64,000 nucleotides of DNA from Flavobacteriales bacterium (lineage in GTDB: Bacteria; Bacteroidota; Bacteroidia; Flavobacteriales_F; PHOS-HE28), in assembly GCA_020635695.1 (NCBI GenBank), contig JACJZH010000003.1, positions 310,001-374,000 of the forward strand, given 5' to 3'. The notes beneath the pieces are model-generated. The model was not told the origin of the DNA, did not search any database, and worked only from the letters and a program-made list of their open reading frames with translations. The position numbers and the translations under genes were made by a program. Positions 7,755 through 16,900 of this stretch are shown piece by piece (positions within the stretch are counted from its first letter, which is position 1; every line of letters begins with the position of its first letter).

Positions 7755-9454
7755 TCCGATCGGCCACCACCCTTCTGCTGATCCTGCTATCGGTGCAGTG
7801 GCTCGTGGGGCAGGAACACCACCTGCGGCTGGTGGCCGAGGGCCCCTTGCCACGCAAGGTGCGGGAGGTCAGTGTGTTACGGAACCCTGAGGCCGTTCCG
7901 GCCGCCTTGTCCGAAGCACTTGCCCGGGCGATCGCAGAAGGCAGGCTGGAGGCTTCCGTGGATGGCTGCACCGTTGAACGGGACACGACCACCTGCCGGC
8001 TGCATATGGGCCGCCTGTACCAATGGGCAAGGCTGAGCCGGGGGAACGTGGACCCCGAGATCGCCAGTCAGGCCCACTTCCGGGAGAAATTCTACCAGGA
8101 CCGCCCCGTGACTCCGGCCCAGGTGGGCAGGCTGGTGGAGGACCTGCTGGACCACTGCGAGGATTCCGGGTTCCCTTTCGCCAGCATTCGCCTGGACAGC
8201 CTGCGACATGACAGCCTCGGGCTCCATGCCTCCATCCGGCTGGACAAGGGCCGTTTCGTGAAGCTGGACAGCGTGCTGGTGAAAGGGGATGCTCGGACCA
8301 ACCTCCGCTACCTCTACAACTACATCGGCGTCCGACCCGGGGACCCTTACGATGAATCGGCCATCGTGGGACTGGGATCACGCCTTCGGGAGCTGCCCTT
8401 CGTTCAGCAGCGGCAACAACCCTATGTGCTGTTCGGCGCAGAGCGCACCAAGCTCTACCTGTTCCTGGACCACCGCCGGGCCAGCGCCGTGAGCGGCATT
8501 CTGGGCGTGCAACCGGACGCCATCACCGGCGACGTGGTGATCACGGGCGACCTGGACCTCAAACTGAGGAACGCCCTGCGCCGCGGCGAGGCGATCAACC
8601 TGAACTGGAGACGGCTGGCCGACCGGACCCAGGACCTGCGCCTGGGCTTCACCTATCCGTACGTCTTCAACACGCCTTTCGGAACGGACCTGAACCTATC
8701 CATCTTCCGCCGGGACACCACGTTCCTGGAAGTGAACGCGCGTGCCGCACTGGAGTACCTGCTTCCCCTGGGGGACAAGCTGTCCGTGTTCGTGAACAGC
8801 CGGACCAGCGATCGCCTGGGCGGCCTGTCCGCTCCCACTCCGGGCCTTGCCGATGTGGACCTGCTTTCCTACGGGTTCGCCGTGCTGCGTGAGCGACTGG
8901 ACTATCGCCTGAACCCACGCCGTGGGCATGCCCTGAAGGCCGAGGCCTCGGCCGGCAACAAGCGGAGCGTGACCGGGATCCCCGGGGAGGGGGGTATCAC
9001 GGAGGTACGCACCGTGCAGTACGAACTGGCCGGCCAGGGAGCACTGCACCTGCCTCTCGGCGGGCGCAGCACCATCCGGTTCGCCGGCCAGGGAGGATGG
9101 ATGGTGAACGACCGGCTCTTCACCAATGAGCTCTACCGGATCGGGGGGCTCAAGACCATGCGTGGAGCTGACGAAGCCTCCATTTTCTGTTCCGCCTACG
9201 CCATCGGCACCGTGGAATACCGCTTCCTGTTCGAGCAGAACTCGAACTTCCTGCTCTTCGTGGACCAGGGCTGGTGGGAGAACGCGGCCGGCGACGCGTA
9301 CGTGAAGGACTCGCCATTGGGCTTCGGACTTGGGGCCAACTTCGAGACCAAGGCCGGGATCTTCAGCCTCACCTATGCGCTTGGCCGGCAGTTCTCCAAT
9401 CCCATCGAGCTCCGCAGCGGGAAGGTCCATTTCGGGTTCCTGAGCCTGTTCTGA
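7751..9454 (+). CDS. BamA/TamA-family (Omp85-like) outer-membrane protein
   Basis: The 567-residue protein has a signal peptide (residues 1-20, ending V-G-Q). An N-terminal part with POTRA-like organisation follows (about 80-230, including G-R-F-V-K-L-D-S-V-L-V-K-G and R-P-G-D-P-Y-D). The C-terminal part of about 320 residues is a predicted beta-barrel with the Omp85-like segment around R-I-G-G-L-K-T-M-R-G and a final strand ending in F-L-S-L-F. It is shorter than BamA (about 800) and probably has only two or three POTRA modules, so a TamA-like or dedicated export role is more likely than being the essential BamA. It overlaps ung by 4 bp. Confidence 0.8.
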   Translation: MIRSATTLLLILLSVQWLVGQEHHLRLVAEGPLPRKVREVSVLRNPEAVPAALSEALARAIAEGRLEASVDGCTVERDTTTCRLHMGRLYQWARLSRGNVDPEIASQAHFREKFYQDRPVTPAQVGRLVEDLLDHCEDSGFPFASIRLDSLRHDSLGLHASIRLDKGRFVKLDSVLVKGDARTNLRYLYNYIGVRPGDPYDESAIVGLGSRLRELPFVQQRQQPYVLFGAERTKLYLFLDHRRASAVSGILGVQPDAITGDVVITGDLDLKLRNALRRGEAINLNWRRLADRTQDLRLGFTYPYVFNTPFGTDLNLSIFRRDTTFLEVNARAALEYLLPLGDKLSVFVNSRTSDRLGGLSAPTPGLADVDLLSYGFAVLRERLDYRLNPRRGHALKAEASAGNKRSVTGIPGEGGITEVRTVQYELAGQGALHLPLGGRSTIRFAGQGGWMVNDRLFTNELYRIGGLKTMRGADEASIFCSAYAIGTVEYRFLFEQNSNFLLFVDQGWWENAAGDAYVKDSPLGFGLGANFETKAGIFSLTYALGRQFSNPIELRSGKVHFGFLSLF

Positions 9455-9461
9455 ACGGTGC

Positions 9462-9469
9462 TACCTTGG
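9462..9469 (+). promoter_or_regulatory. near-consensus -7 element for the L,D-transpeptidase gene
   Basis: TACCTTGG matches TAnnTTTG at 7 of 8 positions. It is only 4 nt from the ATG at 9474, so if it is used the mRNA would be leaderless or nearly so. Confidence 0.4.
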
Positions 9470-9473
9470 CCCC

Positions 9474-10082
9474 ATGCGTCCGGCGGTCATGATCCTGGTA
9501 GCCGCGCTCGCCGGTGCCGCCGGTGTTCCCGACCCGCATCCGGCCCAAGGACTGGCCGACCTCTTTCTGGACTATGTGGAGGTGCGCTACCCGCAGGTGG
9601 ACCGGCAGGGCGATGTGCTCTATGTGTCCATCCACAGGCAGCGGCTCCTGCTCATCCGCGGTGGGCGCGTGGTGCGTTCCATGCCGGTGAGCACGGCCTG
9701 GCGCGGACCCGACTGCGAAGCTGATTCCCATGGCACGCCCCTCGGTCTACATCGCGTGGCCCGCAAGATCGGCGAGGACGTCCCCGAGGGGGGCATCCTC
9801 CGGGGCAGGCGCTTCACGGGACGCATCGCTTCACCGGGGACCACGGTGAAGGAGGACCTGGTGACCACGAGGATCCTTTGGCTGGAAGGTGCTGAACCCG
9901 GCCTGAACCGTGGTCCGGGAGTGGATTCGTTCAGCCGTGCCATCTACATCCACGGCACCCCGCAACGGGCGCGGATCGGCACGCCGGCCTCCGAAGGGTG
10001 CATCAGGCTTTCCGACCAGGACGTGATCCGTCTGTTCGCCGATGTGGCCGAAGGCACTCCGGTGATCATCCTGGACAACTGA
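9474..10082 (+). CDS. L,D-transpeptidase (YkuD domain)
   Basis: The 202-residue protein has an N-terminal signal-like segment and one YkuD catalytic domain, which forms 3-3 cross-links in peptidoglycan or attaches proteins to it in the periplasm. The signature is intact: His160 in IHGTP and S-E-G-C-I-R with the nucleophile Cys176 and Arg178. There is no LysM or peptidoglycan-binding domain, so it is close to a minimal catalytic unit. It follows the BamA-like gene after 19 nt and has its own promoter candidate. Confidence 0.88.
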   Translation: MRPAVMILVAALAGAAGVPDPHPAQGLADLFLDYVEVRYPQVDRQGDVLYVSIHRQRLLLIRGGRVVRSMPVSTAWRGPDCEADSHGTPLGLHRVARKIGEDVPEGGILRGRRFTGRIASPGTTVKEDLVTTRILWLEGAEPGLNRGPGVDSFSRAIYIHGTPQRARIGTPASEGCIRLSDQDVIRLFADVAEGTPVIILDN

Positions 10083-10098
10083 CGGGGCTCGCTGGCGC

Positions 10099-10106
10099 TA
10101 CCTTCG
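10099..10106 (+). promoter_or_regulatory. near-consensus -7 element for rmuC
   Basis: TACCTTCG matches TAnnTTTG at 7 of 8 positions and sits 6 nt from the rmuC ATG at 10113. The same TACCTTCG variant recurs before grpE. Confidence 0.4.
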
Positions 10107-10112
10107 CAGGGC

Positions 10113-11438
10113 ATGGACGCCACCAGCCTGCTGATCGGTCTTCTTGCCGGGCTCCTGATCGGATCCGCGATCGTGTTCCTCGTGCTGCGGGGTCGTTCGG
10201 CGGACCTGCTGCGCAACCTGCGGGACGAACGCGACCGGGACCGGAAGGACCACGAAGCCCGGGTCCGGGAGCTTTCCACGGAACGTGAGCGCGAACGCGA
10301 ACGGGTGACCGAGCTCTCCGGCCTGCTTTCCGCCGAGCAGGAACGGAACCGCGGACTGACCCAGCGCCTTGAGCAACAGAAGGATGAACTCGAGGCCCTG
10401 CAGAAGCGGATGACCACCGAGTTCGAGAACATCGCCAACCGGCTGCTGACCCAGCGGGGCAAGGAGCTTAACGATCAGCAACAGGAGAAGCTCGGAACGT
10501 TGCTGAAGCCGCTGCACGAGCGCATCCGCGAGTTCGAGCTGCAGGTCAGGGAGGCCTATGAGAAGGAAGGGCGTGAGCGATTTGCCCTGAAGAAGGAAGT
10601 GGCCCTGCTGGTGGAACAGAACCAGCGCCTGAGCGAGGAGGCCGACAACCTGACACGAGCGCTCAAGGGCGACTCCCAGGCCCAGGGCGCCTGGGGCGAG
10701 ATGATCCTGGAACGCCTGTTGGAGGACGCCGGCCTGGTGAAGGGCGTGGAATACACGCTGCAGGAAAGCACCACCGGCGCTGATGGGGGCAGATTGCGTC
10801 CGGACGCCGTGGTGAAACTGCCCGAGGACAAGCACCTGATCATCGACAGCAAGGTGTCGCTGGTCCACTACGAGCGGCACACCGCTTCCACCGATCCCGC
10901 TGAACGCGACAGGCTGTTGAAACAGCATGTGGAGAGCCTTCGCACACACGCCAAGGGGCTGGGCCAGAAGGAGTACACCAAGATCCACGGGATCGGCAGC
11001 GTGGACTTCGTGCTGATGTTCGTGCCGATCGAACCCGCCTTCCTGCTGGCCCTGCGTGAACGTCCGGAGATCTTCCAGGAAGCCTACGACCGGGGCGTGG
11101 TGATGGTGACGCACAGCACCCTGATGGCCACGCTGCGCATGGTGCACGGCCTGTGGAAGAACGAGCGGATCGCCCAGAACCACATGAAGATCGCCGACCG
11201 GGCCGGAAAGCTCTACGATAAGTTCGTGGGATTCTCCGAGGACCTGGGTCGGATCGGCAAACTGGTGAAGGACGCACAACAGAGCTATGAGCAGGCCCTC
11301 GGAAAGCTGAGCGACGGCCCGGGAAGCCTGGTCCGCCAGGTGGAGATGCTCAAGGAACTGGGCGCCAAGACCAACAAGACGATCCATCCGAAACTGCTCG
11401 AGCGTGCCGGCGAGGCACAGGACGATCCCGCATCATGA
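10113..11438 (+). CDS. rmuC: RmuC family DNA recombination protein
   Basis: The 441-residue protein has an N-terminal membrane segment (about residues 4-25), a long coiled coil rich in Arg and Glu (about 28-190) and the conserved RmuC nuclease-like domain (about 190-410; GDSQAQGAWGEMILE, then a long hydrophobic segment with F-V-L-M-F-V-P-I-E). RmuC limits DNA inversions at short inverted repeats in E. coli. Length is within the family range. The stop overlaps the start of the GWxTD gene by 4 bp. Confidence 0.93.
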   Translation: MDATSLLIGLLAGLLIGSAIVFLVLRGRSADLLRNLRDERDRDRKDHEARVRELSTERERERERVTELSGLLSAEQERNRGLTQRLEQQKDELEALQKRMTTEFENIANRLLTQRGKELNDQQQEKLGTLLKPLHERIREFELQVREAYEKEGRERFALKKEVALLVEQNQRLSEEADNLTRALKGDSQAQGAWGEMILERLLEDAGLVKGVEYTLQESTTGADGGRLRPDAVVKLPEDKHLIIDSKVSLVHYERHTASTDPAERDRLLKQHVESLRTHAKGLGQKEYTKIHGIGSVDFVLMFVPIEPAFLLALRERPEIFQEAYDRGVVMVTHSTLMATLRMVHGLWKNERIAQNHMKIADRAGKLYDKFVGFSEDLGRIGKLVKDAQQSYEQALGKLSDGPGSLVRQVEMLKELGAKTNKTIHPKLLERAGEAQDDPAS

Positions 11439-12706
11439 ACGCGCTGCGCCTCTGGCCTTTCTTCCTGGTCGCCCTGCCCATCGTGCAGGGCTGTGGCGAG
11501 GGTACGGCCGCCCGGACGCGCAGCGACATGTCCTACCTCTATTCGGGAGGCGACCGCACGCTCCGGTTGGAGGCCAGGATCCATCATGAGAGCAACGAGC
11601 GTTCGGTGATCTACTTCAAGCTGCACACGGCCGACCTGCTCTACAAGAGCACCGGAGGGGAAGGCTTCCACTCCCTGGTGGAGCTTCGCTATGAAGCGTT
11701 CCCTTCCTGGAACTCCAAGGAACTGCTGGACAGCGCCTCCACCCTGATCAAGGACCGCGCCGAAGGGCCGGACAGCGATCAGGAGCTGATCGGGAGCATT
11801 CCGATGCGCAGGGCCCGGGACCGTGACCTCGTGCTCCGGATCACGGCGCATGACCTGTACCGGGAGCAGGAAAGCTCCGTCCTGCTGGAGGTCAAGCATG
11901 GCCCGCCCGGTGGCCGTCAATACTTCCTGCCGGTGGCCCCCACGGGCGGCCTGCCCTTGTTCGACGACCACCAACCGCCAGGCACCGAGGTGCGTGTGCG
12001 GTGTGAAGCATTGGCAGGTCAGACCCTGATCGCCGAGCGCCATCTCCCAGCGTACCGATTACCGCCACCGGTGTTCTCGGCCAACTCGCCGTCCGGGCTT
12101 GCGAACGCCCCGGACAGTGTGTTCCTGGTCAAGGTGGACGCTGATGGCCTGCTGACCCTGAACACCGGCAGCGCCGGGTTCCTGCATGTGCGCTCGGACA
12201 CCTCCACCATGGAGGGCTATACCCTGTTCACCCTGTCCGAGGCCTACCCCTACGTCCGGCAAGGGACGGACATGCTGGCGCCCCTGCGGTACATCACGTC
12301 CATGCAGGAATACGACAACATCCGGCAGGCGGACAACGTGCGGTCCCAGGTGGAGGCGTTCTGGCTCGATGCCTTCGGGGAACGCGACCGGGCCAGGCAG
12401 GCCATTCGCACCTATTATGGCCGCGTGGAGAACGCGAACCGCTACTTCACCACCTGGATCGAAGGCTGGCGTACGGACCGCGGCATGGTGCACATCATCT
12501 TCGGCCCGCCGAACTCGATCCATCGGGGAACCAACTCGGAGACCTGGACCTATGGCGAGGCCAGCAGCCTGATGTCGCTCAACTTCGTCTTCGTGCGGCG
12601 CGAGCAGCCCTTCACGGACAACGACCTGGTGCTGGACAGGGACCCGACCTTCAAAGGTGCCTGGTACCGGAACGTGGAAAGCTGGCGCAACGGCAGGGTC
12701 TACTGA
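11435..12706 (+). CDS. GWxTD domain lipoprotein
   Basis: The 423-residue protein has a lipoprotein signal peptide ending V-Q-G-C (Cys20). It carries the GWxTD motif as G-W-R-T-D at residues 344-348, followed by R-G-M-V-H-I-I-F-G-P-P. This C-terminal domain is known mainly from Bacteroidota and a few related phyla and has no assigned biochemical function. The middle is beta-rich. It sits between rmuC (4-bp overlap) and rlmB (2-nt gap), so the three are probably one operon. It should face the periplasm, anchored in a membrane by lipid. Confidence 0.88.
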   Translation: MNALRLWPFFLVALPIVQGCGEGTAARTRSDMSYLYSGGDRTLRLEARIHHESNERSVIYFKLHTADLLYKSTGGEGFHSLVELRYEAFPSWNSKELLDSASTLIKDRAEGPDSDQELIGSIPMRRARDRDLVLRITAHDLYREQESSVLLEVKHGPPGGRQYFLPVAPTGGLPLFDDHQPPGTEVRVRCEALAGQTLIAERHLPAYRLPPPVFSANSPSGLANAPDSVFLVKVDADGLLTLNTGSAGFLHVRSDTSTMEGYTLFTLSEAYPYVRQGTDMLAPLRYITSMQEYDNIRQADNVRSQVEAFWLDAFGERDRARQAIRTYYGRVENANRYFTTWIEGWRTDRGMVHIIFGPPNSIHRGTNSETWTYGEASSLMSLNFVFVRREQPFTDNDLVLDRDPTFKGAWYRNVESWRNGRVY

Positions 12707-12708
12707 AC

Positions 12709-13467
12709 ATGGCACGCGACGGAGGAACCGTGAGGGGCATCTGGCCCGTGTTGGAGGCCTTGCGATCAGGGCGCGTCGTGGAACGTGTCCTGCTCAGGCG
12801 GGGTCCGCTTTCCGACCAGTTGCGCGAGGTCCAGCAGGTCGCCCGCCAGACCGGAGTTCCCATACAGCTGGTCCCCCCCGAACGTTTGGACAGGGCCACG
12901 AAAGGTGATCATCAGGGGGTGGTCGCCTTCGTGAGCGAGGTGCCCGTGCAGGACCTCGACGAGGTGATCGCCAAAGCCTACGAAGCAGGCCGGACACCCC
13001 TGCTCCTTGCGCTGGACGGCGTGACCGATGTCCGCAACATCGGGGCCATCTCCCGCAGTGCGGAGTGTTTCGGTGCCGACGCCCTGATCGTTCCCATGGC
13101 CGGGAGCGCCCGGTTGGGGCCGGATGCCATCAAGAGCTCGGCGGGTGCCTTGATGCGGCTGCCCGTGTGCAGGGTCGGCAACCTGGTGAAGGCCTTGGAA
13201 CGCGCCCGCGGGCACGGATTGCACATTGCCGCCTGCACGGAGAAGGGCCCGCATGCGCTTGATGCCGGGAACCTCGGCCAGCCCCTGGTGCTGGTGCTTG
13301 GATCCGAAGGCGAAGGCGTGAGCGCACCCATCCTCAGGATGGCCGATGAACTGCTCCGCATTCCCATGCAGGGCCGCCTGGGGTCGTTGAACGTCTCCGT
13401 GGCTGCCGGTATCGCCCTGTACGCGGTGTCGCGCAGCCGCTCGGACGCGGGTTCCTCCGGGGGATAA
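12709..13467 (+). CDS. rlmB: TrmH/SpoU-family rRNA 2'-O-methyltransferase (RlmB-like)
   Basis: The 252-residue protein matches the 23S rRNA guanosine-2251 2'-O-methyltransferase in length and layout. It has an N-terminal RNA-binding (L30e-like) domain (about 5-90) and a knotted SPOUT domain with N-I-G-A-I-S-R-S-A (motif 1 Asn and Arg), L-V-L-G-S-E-G-E-G (motif 2) and S-L-N-V-S-V-A-A-G (motif 3). The target base is inferred from the family; other TrmH proteins modify other RNAs. It is the last gene before a terminator. Confidence 0.88.
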   Translation: MARDGGTVRGIWPVLEALRSGRVVERVLLRRGPLSDQLREVQQVARQTGVPIQLVPPERLDRATKGDHQGVVAFVSEVPVQDLDEVIAKAYEAGRTPLLLALDGVTDVRNIGAISRSAECFGADALIVPMAGSARLGPDAIKSSAGALMRLPVCRVGNLVKALERARGHGLHIAACTEKGPHALDAGNLGQPLVLVLGSEGEGVSAPILRMADELLRIPMQGRLGSLNVSVAAGIALYAVSRSRSDAGSSGG

Positions 13468-13494
13468 CCTTTCCCTCCTGCTTCATGTATAAGG

Positions 13495-13518
13495 GGCCGG
13501 ACCGATCCGGCCTTTCTT
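13495..13518 (+). terminator. Rho-independent terminator after rlmB
   Basis: A perfect 7-bp stem (GGCCGGA at 13495-13501 with TCCGGCC at 13506-13512), a 4-nt loop and a TTTCTT tail lie 27 nt after the rlmB stop. It separates the rmuC-GWxTD-rlmB unit from the adhesin operon. Confidence 0.75.
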
Positions 13519-13556
13519 GGGAATGGCTCCGGTCGGTCGGAACGAAACGAACGACC

Positions 13557-13913
13557 ATGCTCGCCTCGCTACTCTTCCGTAGGCTGGCCCTGGTGGTGGC
13601 TGTCCTTGGTGGCAGTTCCCAGGCCGCCCTGGCCCAAGGCCCCGGCACCGGGGAACTCCTCGTATACCGCACGGAGTCCCTCACTTCGGCCACTCGTGAT
13701 GCCCTGGTCAGGGAGCTGGCCACCCGACCGGACCTCAAAGTGGTCTATGCCTGCGTTCCGGCCGGGCTCATCGCCTTCGAAGCCACTTCTGAAGGAGCGC
13801 ACGACCAGGTAGCAGGACTTCTCCGCCAGCAGAACGAACGGGCCAGCGTGGAACGCCTGGACATGGACATGCCCGAACTGGAGCAGCTGTGTTCCCAACA
13901 ACGAGGTCAATGA
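13557..13913 (+). CDS. small secreted protein, possibly ferredoxin-like, first gene of the adhesin operon
   Basis: From the ATG at 13557 the product is 118 residues with a signal peptide (cleavage near A-L-A-Q). The mature ~90 residues follow a beta-alpha-beta pattern: E-L-L-V-Y-R-T, a helix T-S-A-T-R-D-A-L, a second strand K-V-V-Y-A-C-V-P-A-G-L-I-A-F-E, a second helix, and an acidic end. This resembles a heavy-metal-associated-like fold, but the metal motif CxxC is absent. The start is chosen over 13485 because the signal peptide begins there and GAACGAAACGAACGACC, similar to other leaders in the window, precedes it. The stop overlaps the adhesin start by 4 bp (ATGA). The function is unknown. 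Confidence 0.75.
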   Translation: MLASLLFRRLALVVAVLGGSSQAALAQGPGTGELLVYRTESLTSATRDALVRELATRPDLKVVYACVPAGLIAFEATSEGAHDQVAGLLRQQNERASVERLDMDMPELEQLCSQQRGQ

Positions 13914-16900
13914 ACTACGGCCGATCCCTCCTTGCCGACCTGCGTGGCCTGACCGCGGTCACCCTGGCCATGCATGCCTTGGTGGCGAACGCGCAATTGA
14001 GCGTCTCCCCGCAAGCGGACCTGCAGCAGCTGGCCGAGACCATCACCGGTGACGGCGTACTGATCCAGAACCCCGTGATGACCTGCCATCAGGACGGCTT
14101 CGGGGAGTTCACCTACGGTGGGGGCCCCTTGGGCATCAACGAAGGCATCATCCTCACCTCCGGGACCATCGGCAATGCCGTGGGACCGAACGACGTGGAG
14201 AACAAGTCCTTTCAGCAATTCACATCGGGCAGCACGATCCTCGACATCGTGACCGGTCGGACCACCCGTGACGCCTGCATGTTCGAGTTCGACATCATCC
14301 CCGGTGGTGACTCGCTCACCTTCGATTTCGTGTTCGCGTCCGAGGAATACAACGAGTGGGTCGGATCGCAGTACAACGATGTCTTCGGCTTCTTCATCAG
14401 CGGGCCCGGCATCGCAGGTGACCCGGGGATCGGGAACGATCACAACATCGCCCTGGTGCCTGGCACCAACCAGGCGATCACCATCAACAACATCAACAAC
14501 GGCTCGAACAGCGCTTTCTACCATGACAACGCCGGAGGAAGCCAGGTGCAGTACGATGGGTTCACCCAAGGACTGCAGGCGCTCGCCGTGGTGCAGCCCT
14601 GCCAGACCTACCACCTGAAGCTGATCGTGGCCGATGCCAGCGACCGCAAATGGGATTCGGGCGTGTTCATTGAACGGATCCAGAGCAATGCGGTGACCAT
14701 GACGACCGGCAACGCGGCCGGTCTTCCCGACCTGGTCGAGGGTTGCAATCCCGGCTGGGTGCGATTCACACGACAGACGGTCACGGCGACCCCGCTCGAT
14801 GTCCAGTTCTTCATCGGTGGTACCGCGACCAACGGCACCGACTTCCCCCTGGTCGGCACCGATCCGGACCCCATGGTGCCCAAGGTGGCCACCATTCCGG
14901 CCAACCAGGCCTTCGTGGACGTTCCCCTGGAACCGATCGCGGACGGCATCGCGGAAGGCACCGAGACGATCCAGGTCTACCTGGGCAATCTGCTGTGTCC
15001 CGGATTCGTGTTGGACAGCCTGGAGGTCCTGGTACGTGACAGCCTCGACGCTTCCGTTCCACCCGGCAGCACCATCTGCGCCGGGGGAACGACCTCACTG
15101 ACCGCCACCGGTGGCGATTCGTATTCCTGGAGTCCTTCGGCAGGATTGAACGATGCCTCGGCGGCCTCTGTCCAGGCGACCCCTTCTGCGACCACGACCT
15201 ACCAGGTGACGGTTTCCGCAGGCGCCTGCAGCCGGGTCCTGAGCACCACGGTGACCGTCAGCGATATCCAGCTCACCGGGAACGTCACCGCGCCTTTGTG
15301 CAGCGGCGGCGGGAACGGTGCGATCGACCTGAACGTGTCCGGTGGCATCCCGCCCTACCAATACTCCTGGACCGGCCCGGGCGGGTACACCGCCTCTTCG
15401 GAGGACGTGGTGAACATCGGTGCGGGGACGTATTCGGTCCTGGTGACCGATGCGAATGGCTGCAACCGGACCCGGAGCTTCAATGTGAACCTGCCGGCGC
15501 CTCTTGCTGTAACGCTCACCCCGGTGATCCTGCCTTTCGGGCAGCACATCTCCTGCCACGGGGGAAGCGACGGGGCCATCGACCTCGCGATGAGCGGTGG
15601 CACTATCCCATACTCGTTCCAATGGAGCGGTCCGAACGGATACACCAATACAGCCGAGGACCTCAGCGGGCTGGCAGCCGGCACCTACCAGGTCACGGTG
15701 ACCGATGCCAACGGTTGTTCGACCAGCGGCGACCTGACCCTGGTGGAACCTCCCATGCTCACCGCACAGGTCCAATCCGTTCAGGATGTATCCTGCCATG
15801 GAGCTGCGGATGGCGAAGCATCGGTATCCATTGCCGGAGGGATACCACCGTACAGCGTCTCCTGGAACTCCACACCCCCACAGACCGGAACGTCGGCCAC
15901 AGGCCTTCCGGCCGGAAGCTATTCGGCCTCCATCACGGACGGCTATGGCTGCAGCACGCTGGTGAACGCATCCATCGTGGAGCCCAGCCTGCCACTGGAC
16001 ATGGTCGTGACCTCCAACGTCCCGGTCCTCTGCTATGAGGATAGTTCGGGCTCGGTGACCGTGCAGGCCACCGGGGGCACCGCACCATACGTATATGCCT
16101 GGAACACCGTGCCCCCGCAGACCGGTCCGCTGGCGACCGACCTGCCCGTTGGTGCACACACGGTGTCCATCTCCGACGCGAACGGCTGCTCGTTCAGCGG
16201 CACGGTCCAGGTGGAAGGGGTGGCCAGCGAGCTCTTCGCCTATGTGGAGTCCTTCTCCAACGCGACCTGCTTTGGAGCCTCCGACGGAACTGCCACCCTC
16301 GACGTGAGCGGTGGAAGTGGCAGCTACACGATCGTATGGAACACCACTCCACCGCAGATGGGGGCCACCGCCAGCGGGCTGGCACCCGGCATGTACACGG
16401 CCACGGTGAGCGATGACAACGGGTGTGATACACCCAAGGAAGTGCCCTTGACGATCACCGGCCCGGCATCACCCTTGGCCATCAACCTCAGCGTCAGTGA
16501 CCACAATGGGTTCCCGATCTCCTGCGCGGGTGCGGAGGATGGTGCGGTCGACCTGACCATCAGCGGTGGACAGTCCCCCTACTACTGGCAGTGGTCCGAT
16601 ACCTTGGGCAACCAGACCGGCATTGAGGACCTGGCCGACCTCGGACCCGGTCTGTACACCCTCACCTTGAGCGACGCGAACGGGTGTGCGCTGGACACCA
16701 CCCTGAGCCTGGATGAACCTCCGGCCTTGAGCGCCACCGCCAGCGTGGTGCCCGCTAACTGCCAGGGCGCGGCCGATGGCGCCATCGACCTTTCGATATC
16801 CGGCGGCATCGCTCCCGTTGGTGTCCAATGGTCAGGCCCAGGAGGGTTCACCGCGACCACCGAGGACCTGAGCGGACTCGTTGCCGGTATCTACTCGGCG

